Part shown: one piece after another, positions 1-11,573 of the stretch | Layout of the letters: the number at the start of each line of letters is the position of its first letter | Numbering within the stretch: position 1 is the stretch's first letter | Assembly: GCF_029873635.1 (NCBI RefSeq) | Contig: NC_080420.1 | Location: forward strand, 31,673,032-31,737,031 | Length of the DNA: 64,000 nt | Direction of reading: 5' to 3' | From: Malania oleifera | Lineage: Eukaryota; Streptophyta; Magnoliopsida; Santalales; Ximeniaceae | Translations under genes and position numbers: made by a program | Notes under the pieces: generated by a model | Told to the model about the DNA's origin: nothing | What the model saw: the letters and a program-made list of their open reading frames with translations, nothing else | Databases searched by the model: none

Positions 1-1898
1 GATCCCCCAAAAAGTTTTGGGATATTGTCCATTAATATGACGTCTGCAACGATTGTACATGTACAAAAAGATTGTTGCAGATATGAGATGACATAAAGAG
101 AAACGTATTCAAGATGAAAACACCCTTAGCCATCCAGCAGACTCAGAAGCTTGGGGCGAGTTTGATAAAATGCATTTGTGGTTTGCTAGTGATCCTCGCA
201 ACATCGGAGTTGGCCTTACTTCAGATGGGTTCAATTCTTTCAGTAACATGAACAACCTATATAGCATGTGGTCAGTTATTATATTGTCATACAATATGCC
301 ACCATGGCGATGTATGAAAGAACCCTTCATTTATATGTCTCTGCTTATTCCCGGATCGAGGGCACCTGGTAATGATATTGATGTTTACCTGCGTCCGTTA
401 ATTGAAGAGTTGAAAGAACTATGGGAAAAAGGAGTGGAGACATTCGATGTAGAAACTGGGACAACATTTTAGATACATGCTACATTGTTGTCGAAAATTA
501 ATGATTTCCCCGCTTATAAAAACCTATCGAGCTGGAGTACAAAATGTTACTTAGTATGCCCAGTGTGTAATAAGGTTGATGGGTGCTTACTCTTGAAGCA
601 TGGATGCAAGTTATGCTTTATGTGTCATCGTTATTTTCTATGAACTCGATATCCTTGGAGGACTCATGGTGTCAGAAGATTTAATGGAAAACCTAAACAA
701 AGGTTGCAGCCAAACCAACTAAGTGGGGAAGAGATATTAAACCAGCTCAGGTTGATCGGAGATGTAAAATTTAGGAAACCACTGAGCAGTAGAAAAAGGA
801 AACGTGTTGAGTGGGAGTTGAATTGGACAAAGAGAAGCATCTTCTTCGAGTTGCCATACTGGAAAGATCTTCCACTATGCCACAACTTGGATGTCATGTG
901 CATCGAGAAGAACATTTGTGAGAATATCATTTGTACATTGCTAGATATAAATGGGAAGACAAATGACACCTCAAATGCTCATCGGGATATAAAAGATATG
1001 TGAATACCACCTGAGTTGCATCTGATTCATGATGGGGACAAACTTCTCATGCCATCAGCCTGTTACACATTTTCAAAGGATGAGAAGAATAATTTTTTTG
1101 AATGGTTGAAATCAGTGAAGTTTCTTGATGGATATGCATTGAACATAGCTCAATGCATAAGCACAAATGAAGAGAAGATTTTAGGAATGAAAAGTCATGA
1201 CTATCACGTCCTTCTGCAACAGGTTCTACTCGTTTTCCTTCGTGGACACCTGACTGAAGATGTTTGCTCAGTGCTAATAGAGCTGGGGATCTTCTATCGA
1301 AAATTGTGCTCCAAAAAATTGAGTCTAAACGTACTTGTACAGTTAGAGGAGGACATCGTGATCATACTCTGCAAGCTAGAGAAAATATCTCCGCCAGCAT
1401 TCTTCAATGTGATGGTCCACCTAACCATCCATTTACCAAGGGAGGCCATAATTGGAGGATCGGTGCAATATCATTGGATATATCCTCTTGAGAGGTAAAT
1501 TATAAAGTCCTTCTACAATGTTCATGTGATTTCCTCGTTTTTTTTTTTTTTTTTTTGTGCGTACAAGTCACTAATGCTATGTAAAATGCATAGGTTCTTG
1601 TCCACTTTGAAGGGCTATGTGTGCAATAAGGCATGACCGGAAGGTTTAATCATTGAGACATACATTAATAGTGAATGTCTTGAATTTTGCTCAATGTATT
1701 TACATGATATTGATATAAAGTTTACTCGTGAGGAGCGAAATGCAGGCATTCATGCTATTAATGCCAAAGATGAAGAATTGAGGAGCTCTATATTTCGAGG
1801 AAATGTTTGGCCGTTCGGTGCACGAGTTTACGATTTCAATGATATGGACGACCTACAAAAGGCCTATTTTTACATCCTTAAAATAATTATGAAGAAAC
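1..1898 (+). pseudogene. TNP2-like CACTA transposase, 5' part (Transposase_21 and DUF4218 regions)
   Basis: One reading frame gives strong TNP2 similarity: FASDPRNIGVGLTSDGFN, then PPWRCMKEPFIYMSLLIPG and APGNDIDVYLRPLIEELKELW (170-472). A Cys/His-rich segment follows (about 515-645, CPVCNK and CKLCFMCH), then GKP..LSGEEIL (from about 683) and the DUF4218 region (1,016-1,494) with HLPREAIIGGSVQYHWIYPLER. An intron with GT-AG ends fits 1,495-1,593, after which the same frame resumes with FLSTLKGYV. The frame is closed by TAG at 470, TGA at 641, TGA at 1,001 and TGA at 1,634, and the reading frame shifts near 1,880. The gene is therefore dead although its domains are easy to read. The family's product is the catalytic DDE-type transposase that binds and cuts the element ends. 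The 3' part continues at 7,860 beyond the LTR insertion. Confidence 0.88.
1495..1593 (+). other. Putative intron of the TNP2-like gene
   Basis: A 99-bp gap between the DUF4218 end (PLER) and FLSTLKGYV. It starts GTAAAT, carries a run of about 20 T before the acceptor and ends CATAG. Joining the flanks keeps the frame, which supports a real ancestral intron. Confidence 0.7.
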
Positions 1899-3009
1899 TG
1901 TAACGGCCTGACCCCCTAGGTGGGCCCAGAGTGCTACTAATACATTCATTTACCTGATAATCCACATACTAATATCATGTACGCAATGGAAAACATAAAT
2001 ATAATCTCCACAATTATAATACCAGAGTTTACTATTCCTATCCATAATCCAATTTAATCATTCACCACCTGTAATCACATATATACATGTCTCAAAACAT
2101 AATCCCCAAATATCAGTATTCACAACTATTCACCTATCTGAAGACTTCAATACATAAAACATAAAACATAAAACATAAAACATAAAATATACATCTCAAA
2201 ATTAACATAAAAATATATCCTTTTCTCTTTCTATTTCCCAAAAATGTTATAAAACCTCGAGCTCTCTAAACTCGATCTCGAGGAAATCCTGAAATAGATA
2301 AATTCAAATTAAAGGAAGAAACATCTCAGTAAAGGAAGAAACAAAATATTAAAACAGTATGTGACTAACATGAGGTTCATAAATATCATTTTAATAACAT
2401 TTGTAAAACGTTATCATAAACACTGAAAACATTCTCTGAACCTAATCAATCACATGCAAAATATTTAACCCCACGAGATTACCCAAGTATAGAGGTGATT
2501 CCCCGCCCATACAAGGAGCACCCGTATGCTTTGATACATTTGGCAATCCAAGGGTCACTACTGAAGCATACCAGGGCACTCACCTTACTCAGTAAGCCCT
2601 CAAGTATTAGATTGATCTCGTACTCATACAGTTCAAACAAAGGTTTACCAATGAAGGCCCCAAGGATAGGGAATTCTACTTGCCCATACAAGTAGGTTCC
2701 CTCTGCCCTAATATGTTATGAAGCTACTGCCATATCTAAAGTTACTAGCGCACTCGCCTTTCTCAGCAAGCGCTCAGGCGAAGAGTACGCCTCGCCCAAT
2801 CATAACATGTTCTATGAGCATAGATACTTCTAGTATCATAGTACATTGTTCTTTCTGTCATTATTCAACCATTCACATCTGTTCATATTCTTAACTTTAA
2901 CATTTCATTTCATTTCACTTTAAGTGACCATTTCCTATTTTACATTATTCACATTTCACACTTCATTTTCATTCCGTTCATTTCCATTTTCATTTCATTT
3001 TATTACATA

Positions 3010-3175
3010 CCCAACATCTTTTAATTGTTTTATTCAGCATCCTTCAGTTGTTTTACCTAATATTTTTCAACTGTTTTATCCAACATCTTTCAACTGTTTG
3101 ACCCAGCATCTTTTAGCTATTTTACCCAACATCTTTCAACTGTTTTACCCAACATCTTTCAGTTGTATTACATGG
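3010..3175 (-). repeat. ~23-bp minisatellite in the LARD 3' LTR
   Basis: About seven degenerate units of the type AACATCTTTCAACTGTTTTACCC. The partner LTR carries a longer version at 6,360-6,575 (about nine units), so copy number changed after insertion. Confidence 0.75.
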
Positions 3176-4114
3176 TTGCATTAACATACACAAGTAGCAT
3201 GATTCATATTATATTTCATTCTTAATGCTTTACTTACTTAGCCTACATCTCATACATTTAACATATATTTGTATAGAACTTACATTTACTCATGCCACAC
3301 AATTTAGTAGCAAAATTCATATATTGCCTGTAAAATAAGTCAACCAACATTTAATGTTTATATACTGAAAATACCTTTCATTTCTTACATAATTATCCTA
3401 AAAATATTTTCCACTTTTATCAGTTCATTTTCGCATATACGTATCTAATAAACAACCCCAAACTTAGAAAAATAGAATTTAAATGGTTGACATTTTAAAC
3501 CCACCGAAACATATACACGTATATATAACACAATTTATTTTCCATTAAATTCATAAAAATTTTGATTTAATATATATTTTTCCCCTTACCTGGTTTCTTG
3601 AACTACGCCAACAAGGCCCCTGAAAAATACATGCAACGCTTATCCGAGCCCTGAATCAAAAATCCTAATTTCATTAAATTAATCCTAAATAAAATATTAT
3701 TTTAATATTTCTTAGGCCCTTAAATACCAAATAAACAATTATACCCTCAAATATAACCAATTTACCTAATTCCCCAAATCCCACTCTCGCTTTGGAGTGG
3801 GGCCTAGAAAACCTTAATTGGAAATTTACTTACGCCAAAATGACGATGATCACAATTAGGACCTCGTGGTGGTGCCTGATCGTCGATTTAACGACAGATT
3901 TAATGAGAAATTAAGAAATTAGGAAAAAGTTGTCTTACCCTAAGAATGGTGTCTGCGCAGCTCTCACGACAAATCCGCTCCAGTAGAAATGTCAGTGGCG
4001 GACTTAGGAATCCAATGACACCTTCTGTTTCCCGATCGGTGATCGTTTGGCCGACGAAATCGAGGAGAGAGAGGAGGAGGACGGAGAAGTGAGATGGACT
4101 GAGAGAGAGCGCAG

Positions 4115-4118
<4 letters not shown>

Positions 4119-4181
<63 letters not shown>
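4119..4181. repeat. (TC)n/(GA)n microsatellite
   Basis: An almost pure TC run of about 60 bp within the LARD 3' LTR. It produces spurious Arg/Glu and Ser/Leu reading frames on both strands. Confidence 0.95.
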
Positions 4182-4185
<4 letters not shown>

Positions 4186-4276
4186 AATTCACTGCAGGAA
4201 GTTTCAAACTTCCTTCTTTTCTCTCTTTTTTCTTTTTTTTTTCTTTACTTCCTTTTAACTTATATGATAATAATAT

Positions 4277-4308
<32 letters not shown>

Positions 4309-4568
4309 CTATTTATCTATCTATCTATCTATACCTTAACCATTACATATATATATATATATATATCATATTATTTATTCAACAAATCAAATTTAACAAT
4401 ACTTAATTAATTAATTGATTAATAATAAATAATTTTAATGTAATTTATTTTTTTATTATTCCTTTTATTTGGTTATTTAATACATTAATTTAATAATGTT
4501 TAACTAATTAATTGATTAATAATTTTAATTAATTCATTCATTTAAATTTTTTTTTTCGAGTTATTACA

Positions 4569-5268
4569 TTCTCCCCTTATTAAAAGAATTTCGTCCTCGA
4601 AATTCGCTACCCGATCATTGTTCACTTTTAAAAAAATAAATAAATTTATTAACTAACTTTCTCAAACCATCTAATACATATCATTATATAAATTTCTACA
4701 TTATCCATAATTAAATAAAACTATCATTTATCTTAAACATAAACTTATACCCGCTCGTGCTAGTCCGCCTCTTTCTAGTAGTACTTGCTGTTTCCCCCAA
4801 TACCATAACTTCTAAAATCAACTAGTCAACCTCATACCACACATTTCCATATACCCCAATTTAAATATCAAACACCCAACTTGACCACAAACCATTAAAT
4901 CACATCACCTAAATTATTCTCCTTCAAAGATTTTTCTCCCTAAATCAACCAACCTAACCTTTGAGTTCAAATTCCAAGTTCTAATTTCTCTGCTCGGAAA
5001 TATCACTATCGATGGATTTACCATGATTTTATGAAACTAACTACTTTTTCAGAAAAACACAGAAGACCATCAAGGAATTTCTGCCCCTAAGCTTACGAAA
5101 CACAACTCAAAATTCCTAATAGTATCTTAATCTACCCATCTCTATCCTCATTGCAACTCAATCCTATACTTTAGTATAAATCATTCCTAACCTAATACTC
5201 TAACATTTCCATATTCAGGCGATGTGAAATTAATCATACTTCCAGCTGCACATTACTCTGATACCATC
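4569..5268 (-). other. Internal region of the LARD-like element, no coding content seen
   Basis: 700 bp between the LTRs. The minus strand begins with the tRNA-Met primer site and ends with a purine tract preceded by a motif reading AATTTCGAGGACGAAATT, the usual end of plant chromovirus internal regions. No gag, protease, RT or integrase similarity is visible. Confidence 0.8.
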
Positions 5269-7854
5269 TGTAATGCCCTGACCCCCTAGGTGGGCCTGGA
5301 GTGCTACTAATCCATTCATTTACCTGATAATCCACATACTAATATCATGTACGCAACGAAAAACATAAATATAATCTCAACAGTTATAATACCATAATTT
5401 ACTATTCCAATCCATAATCCAATTTAACTATTCACCACTTGTAATCACATATATACATGTCTCAAAACATAATCCCCAAATATCAGTATTCACAACTATT
5501 CACCTATCTGAAGACTTCAATACATAAAACATAAAACATAAAATATACATCTCAAAATTAACATAAAAATATACCCTTTTCTCTTTCTATTTCCCCAAAA
5601 TGCTATAAAACCTTGAGCTTTCTAAGCTCGATCTCGAGGAAATCCTGAAAAAAATAAATTCATATTCGGGTGAGACACATCTCAGTAAGGGAAGAAACAA
5701 TATATTAAAACAGTGTGAGACTAACATGAGATTCATAAATATCATTTTAATAACATTTGTAAAACGTTATCATAAACATTGGAATCATTCTCTGAACCTA
5801 ATCAATCACATGCAAAATATTTAACCCCATGAGATTACCCAAGGATAGGGGTGATTACCCGTCCATACAAGTAGTACCCCTCTGCTCTGATATATTTGAC
5901 AACCCAAGGGTCGCTACTGAAACATATCAGGGCACTCACCTTACTCAGTAAGCCCTCAAGTATTAGATTGATCTCGTACTCACATAGTTTAAACAAAGGT
6001 TTACCAGCGAAGGCCCCAAGAATAGGGAAATCTACCTGCCCATACAAGTAGGTTCCCTCTACCCTAATACGTTATGTAGCTACTACCACTTATGAAGTTA
6101 CTAGGGCACTCGCCTTTCTCAGCAAGCTCTTAGGCGAAGAGTACGCCCCGCCCAATCGTAACATATTCTACGAGCATAGATACTTCTAGTATCATAGTAC
6201 ATTGTTCTTTCTCTCATTATTCAACCATTCACATATGTTTATGTTCTCAACTTTAACATTTCATTTCATTTCACTTTAATTGACTCTTTCCTATTTTACA
6301 TTATTCACATTTCACACTTCATTTTCGTTTTGTTCATCTCCATTTTCATTTCATTTCATTACATACCAACATCTTTCAGCTGTTTTACCCAGCATCTTTC
6401 AGTTGTTTTAACCAGCAGCTTTCATCTATTTTACTCAGCTTTTTTCAGCTGTTTTACCCAGCATCGTTAAGCTATTTTACCTAGCATTTTTTAGCTATTT
6501 TACCTAGCGTCTTTCAGTTGTTTTACCTAGTATCTTTCAGCTGTTTTACCCAGAATCTTTCAATTGTTTTACATGGTCGCATTAACATACACAAGCAGCA
6601 TGGTTCATATCATATTTTATTCTTAATGCTTTACTTAGTCTGCATCTCATACATTTAACATATATTTGCACAGAACTTATATTTACTCATGCCACAAAAT
6701 TTAGCAGTAAAATTCATATATTGTCTGTAAAATAAGTCAACCAACATTTAACTTTTATATACTGAGAATATCTTTCATTTCTTACATAATTATCCTGAAA
6801 ATATTTTCCACTTTCATCAATTCATTTTCGCATATACGTATCTAGTAAACAACCCTAAATTCGGAAAAACATAATTTAAATGGTTGACATTTTAAACCCA
6901 CTGAAACATATACACGTATATATAACACAATTCATTTTCCATTAAATTCATAAAAATTCTGGTTTAATATATATTTTTCCCCTTACTTGATTTCTTGAAC
7001 TACGCTAACATGGACCCTGAAAAATGCCTGCGGCGCTCACCCGAGCCTTGAATATAAAATCCTAATTTCATTAAATTAATCATAAATAAAATATTATTTT
7101 AATATTTCCTAGGCCTTTAAATACCAAATAAACAGTTATACCCTCAAATATAACAAATTTACCTAATTCTTAAATTCTCACTCTCGCTTTGGAGTGGGCC
7201 TAGAAAACCCCAATTGGAAATTTACTTATGCCAAAATGACGACGATCACGATTAGGACCCTATGGTGGTGCCGGATCGTCTTTTTAATGGAAGATTTAAC
7301 GAGAAATTTGGAAATTAGGAAAAAGTTATCTTATCCTAGGAATGGTTCCTACGCCGCTCCCACAATAAATCTGCTCTAGTAGAAATGTCGGTGGTGGAGT
7401 TAGGAATCCAACGACACCTTCTGTTTCCCGATCGGCGCTCATTAGGCAGACGAAATTGAGGAGAGAGAGGAGGAGGACGGAGGTGTGAGACAGACTGAGA
7501 GAGAGCGCAAGAGCTCTCTCTCTCTCTTTCTCTCTCTCTCTGTGCAATTCACTGCAAGAAGCTTCAAGCTTCCTTCTTTGCTCTTTTTTTTTTCTTTACT
7601 TACTTTTAACTTATATGATAATAATATTATAATATATATATATATATATATCATATTATTTATTCAACAAATCAAATTAAACAATACTTAATTAATTAAT
7701 TGATTAATAATAAATAATTTTAATTTAATTTATTTTTATTATTCCTTTTATTCGTTTATTTAATACATTCATTTAATAATATTTTACTAATTAATTGATT
7801 AATAATTTTAATTAATTAATTCATTTTTTTTAGTTTTTTTTCTGAGTTATTACA
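5269..7854 (-). repeat. 5' LTR of the LARD-like element
   Basis: 2,586 bp, same family as 1,899-4,568. It has the ~23-bp array at about 6,360-6,575 and a much shorter TC/GA tract (about 7,515-7,542) than its partner. Confidence 0.88.
6360..6575 (-). repeat. ~23-bp minisatellite in the LARD 5' LTR
   Basis: About nine degenerate units of AGCATCTTTCAGCTGTTTTACC, homologous to 3,010-3,175. Confidence 0.75.
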
Positions 7855-7859
7855 GAAAC

Positions 7860-8891
7860 TGTTCCATATATTGAGTACATAGTTCCAAACTCCTTACCTT
7901 GCATTGTATTTACATATGCATATATATATATAGTGAACATATAAGTGAACGTCTGACCTAAAATGAAAGAAATGTTGACGAAAGACATAAGAGGGAATTT
8001 GTTAATTGGTTTGGGAGCCGTGTAAGTAACAAGTTTTATGTGAGTTCGAAGCAATGTACATTTTCAATATTAACGGTTTACTTATCTAAACTCCTTTTTT
8101 TATTTAATAGATGAAAGTCATGTATTTCCAATAAAGAACCAACAACAAGTAAAGATTTGTACGCGTTGACATGTGGCCCCGATCAAGGAGTTAACTGCTA
8201 CAGTGGTTGCATTATCAATGACCTACGATTTCATACGTAGTCCCTCGAACTACATAGAAGAACCCAGAATTGTGGGGTTCCGGTGCTAGGTGCAGAAGGA
8301 GATGAGGAAATTGACTACTTTGGTGTCTTAGATGACATTATAGAGCTTCACTATGGAGCCAACAGACTCGTCCACATGTTCAAGTGTACCTGGTGGGGAC
8401 ATTAGTAATAAAAAGACTGGGATAAACACGGATGCCTACTTTACCAGTGTCAATTTTAGCAAGACATGGTATCAAAATGATCCTTTTGTGCTAGTGACAT
8501 AGGAAAAACAAGTGTTCTACCTTAAGGACACAAAATTGAAGGGTGAATGGCATGTGACCCAAAAAATTCCTCCTCAAAGTTTGTATGATATCACAGAAGT
8601 TGCAAATGTGGAGAAGAGTGTCAACGAGGATGCTTTCCTGGACGATGAGCCATCTGTTAGTGCAGTAACGCAATCTACTATCAATGTTGCTAAGGAGGAG
8701 CCGATCCTACGCCATTGAATAGGGTTGCTACCATGACAGAACTTGTAGGGATTGCTGACGTTGGAATTAAACCTTATGAAGACATTGACTTCATTAACAA
8801 TGATGAAACTGATGGGGAAGATGAAACTATGGTCGAGTACTAAAGTGAAGAGGAAGACATATTAGAAAGTGAGGATGATACTGATATTGAG
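7860..8891 (+). pseudogene. TNP2-like CACTA transposase, 3' part (DUF4216 region)
   Basis: Continuation of the gene beyond the LARD insertion. Readable pieces are REFVNWFGSRV-like (about 7,990-8,030), then CGPDQGVNCYSGCIINDLRFHT (about 8,170-8,235), RRTQNCGVPVLGAEGDEEIDYFGVLDDIIELHYG (about 8,255-8,360), and INTDAYFTSVNFSKTWYQNDPFVL through QVFYLKDTKLKGEWHVTQ (about 8,420-8,570). This is the DUF4216 domain that follows TNP2 and DUF4218 in plant CACTA transposases. An acidic tail rich in Glu/Asp follows (8,740-8,885). Several stops interrupt it. The match is to a well-known domain order; the exact exon structure is inferred. Confidence 0.82.
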
Positions 8892-9021
8892 GAGGTATAG
8901 GGGCTAAGCATGTTATGTTTTCACCATGTATGTGACATGTATAAATAACTGAGAATATATTTACTATGCATCCATCTAATATTCAATCTTCTTATATTTA
9001 CTTGTGTATTATTTTGCAAAC

Positions 9022-9542
9022 ATGGCACAAAGAGGTTGTTGTTGCCGAGTTCAGTCCAAGTTCTCGACTACATCGTCCCCCGAGGATGATCTGACATCCT
9101 CGAGACCAGCGGAGGACAACCTACCTGATGTGGCACTGTCTGAGTCCTCCCGATCCCTTCCCAAGGATGTTGATCCATTAGCTGGGCATCAGACCCAGGG
9201 TGAGTTTTCCACCATAATGAGTAGCTTTGGTAAGGTTAAGAGTATTTGATTTAGTATAATATATTGATGATCGTACACGTGCATAATTGTTCTTAATTAA
9301 CTCTTTTGGTAGCATTGACCTCATCGGGGACACAGACGACGAGGACAGGCCGCGGTGCAGCAAAGAACACGGTCCTCAAAAAGCACCTGGAGAGGTAGAT
9401 CCAGATCGATATTCCTCCAAGCTTTATGGCCCTACGAAACGATTGGTGCACGACATGGACATAGGATCTTAGCATTATATGCCGACAATATGCTCTAATC
9501 ACTTGCTTCAGATGGCTAAATGTGATGGAGGCTCAGTGCTTA
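9022..9542 (+). pseudogene. Second CACTA gene, N-terminal part
   Basis: Starts with MAQRGCCCRVQ at 9,022. A Ser/Asp/Glu-rich low-complexity stretch follows, and a likely intron lies between about 9,200 and 9,313 (GT side at GGTGAG, acceptor TGGTAG). After it comes a segment resembling the GRGAAKNTVLKKHL motif typical of the N-terminus of CACTA Ptta/En-Spm proteins. It ends where the solo LTR at 9,543 begins. The family's role is DNA binding at subterminal repeats, inferred from TNPA of En/Spm. Confidence 0.65.
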
Positions 9543-10959
9543 TGTAACGCCCCGAACCCAAAAGTGGGGTCCAGAGTGCCACGTAGGAAAAACATACTAA
9601 TTTGATACCACAACTGTAGCAACCCCAAAAAAATTTCATAATAAACATAAAATAATATCATCATATGATACCTTTGATACCACAATGCAGCATCCATGGA
9701 CCTAGTGGGGTCCAGGATAATACCATCCCATAATTAATTTAAACAAACAAACAGCGGAAGAAAAATGCTCTTTTAATATCATACACACCAGAGTACTAGC
9801 CCTTAACCTTTGTATCAATATCTTCCAAAATATATCACAACCCAGAATGACCAAAAGCAACTAAATATACCAAAATAGGGTCCTACCAACACTCACTCTT
9901 AGCTAGCTCGTCTAGGTCTCGCCCTGGAGCTCCTAGACTCGGTTTCTTGTAGGCCTTGAAAAGTTGATATATTTACTGGGGTGAGACACTTCTCAGTAAG
10001 GCGGAATAAGTTATTATCAGTGTGTGGCTAACATGAGTTTCAGTGAAATCAGACACAATTTTTAATTTACTTTAGCTAACAAATACAACATTTGTATAAT
10101 ATAACTCACACTTATACAGACGGAAATATACACTTTCTTCACAATAGAATCAGCTCAGTAAATAATATCACTTACGTCAATTCATATATATACGTAGAAG
10201 AAACCCCATTTTGGACAAATAACATCATCATGTATAAACCTCCATGATCGGGTTGTGCGGTCCAAAGACTGGACTTAGCCATGACTGGCCTACCACCAGG
10301 CAAAGTCAGAGGATTTCGTCTGTTAGTCCGATTTGGCTACCCAGCTTGGTCCGAACTCCAGAGGGGTACAACAACTCTTCGTAGCCAAATCGACTGTCTG
10401 AAGGCTTACACGTCTCATTGCCGTGTTGCTGCACTAACTTATTCACTAGCAACGGTACCATGCTCTCATCACATCTGGTCCTTAGGGTTCTTAAATCATA
10501 TAATGCAATTTAAGTAATAAAAATTATAATATGATCTCATTTTCATAATTCAGTATAAAACCTATCATATCAAAACCCGACATTCGGCCGTTATATCAAA
10601 ACCTAGCATTCAGCTATCATATTAAACCTGACATTTAGCCGTCATATCAAACCTGACATTCAGCTGTCATATCACATTTCATACTTTCCACCACATTTCC
10701 AATATTTCCATCAATCAGTAAAAATCACATTTTCACTATATAATACCATAAAAATACTCAGATTCAATTGTGCGGTAAAATATAAATATGTCTCATGCCA
10801 CATGATTTTTGACTAATAAATCATAATATACTAAACTGCTTGGGAAAAATATATATTTTTTGAAAATTAGGTCTGACCATCTCCATAAATTTTATTCAAC
10901 TCAAAATACCAGTTTAATAAGAAAAATGAGACGATCAACCCTACTCACTTTGGTTTTCC

Positions 10960-10993
<34 letters not shown>

Positions 10994-11297
10994 AACCAAA
11001 ACCCATCATTTCAATATGCCAGAATAATTCAGAAAATCATGAATAGTATTTTTGTATCCATATTCTCAATTCAATCGATTCAATTTAGAAAACAAACTGA
11101 CATAATTTATTCCCCTTACTCGTTCCTGAAAATATGCATAAAACGCTTGGAGGACGGAACCCCAGCTTCCTTAAACTTGCCGCGGGAAGTGAGCCAGCAA
11201 GCCAAGAGAGGAGAGAAAGACAATCGGAGAGTGAGAGCGAATCCTGTGAAGCCTTAGGAGAGAGAGAGAGTGACACGTGATGGAGAGAGAGAAAACC

Positions 11298-11357
<60 letters not shown>

Positions 11358-11573
11358 GAGAGTTATAAAACCGTTGACGATTTTCCTGAGCTTTACGAAA
11401 CCTTTGAAGGTTTGGCTACTTAAAAGGGTTCGACTGTTTTAACCTTCGATGGTTTTCCTGAGATTCTCTGAAATCGTCGACAGTTTGGCCCCATGCCAAA
11501 TTGATTCTTTCTTTTCTTTCTTTTTTCTTTTCTTTTATTATTTTCTTTTATTTTCTAGATTCGAGTTCCTACA
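9543..11573 (-). mobile_element. Solo LTR (Tekay-like family with GGGGCGTTACA end)
   Basis: A 2,031-bp block starting TGTAACGCCCC and ending CCTACA interrupts the second CACTA gene; flanking coding sequence resumes at 11,574. On the minus strand it begins TGTAGGAACTCGA and ends GGGGCGTTACA, like the other Tekay-type LTRs here. It has a degenerate ~24-bp array built on GACATTCAGCYGTCATATC (about 10,570-10,680), a TA run (10,965-10,990) and a GA microsatellite (11,301-11,354). I see no convincing target duplication, so a small rearrangement at one edge is possible. Orientation is inferred from the terminal motifs. Confidence 0.75.
11301..11354. repeat. (GA)n microsatellite
   Basis: Pure AG run of about 54 bp inside the solo LTR. 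Confidence 0.95.

Larger units (their letters stand above)
1899..4568 (-). repeat. 3' LTR of the LARD-like element
   Basis: 2,670 bp, nearly repeated at 5,269-7,854. It contains short CATAAAA repeats (about 2,155-2,190), an array of ~23-bp units (about 3,010-3,175), a TC/GA microsatellite (4,119-4,181) and a TA/TATC tract (about 4,275-4,365). Short reading frames inside are low-complexity. Confidence 0.88.
1899..7854 (-). mobile_element. LARD-like non-autonomous LTR retrotransposon (Tekay-like termini)
   Basis: Two direct repeats of about 2.6 kb (1,899-4,568 and 5,269-7,854) flank only 700 bp of internal DNA. The target duplication GAAAC is exact (1,894-1,898 and 7,855-7,859). On the minus strand the element starts TGTAATAACTC, ends GGGCRTTACA-like, has a TGGTATCAGA primer site complementary to initiator tRNA-Met beside its 5' LTR (plus 5,257-5,266), and a purine tract (AAGGGGAGAA) before its 3' LTR. 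No gag or pol could be recognised inside, so it fits a LARD mobilised in trans. It looks structurally whole. Its two LTRs differ visibly, including in minisatellite length, so it is not very recent. It interrupts the TNP2-like gene. Confidence 0.9.

Noticed and set aside
3900-4406. Open frames on both strands across the TC/GA and TA tracts
   Set aside because: They are translations of microsatellites (Arg-Glu and Ser-Leu runs) inside an LTR, with no domain content.
10281-10517. 78-codon plus-strand frame in the solo LTR
   Set aside because: It has no domain similarity, and the LTR family is non-coding.
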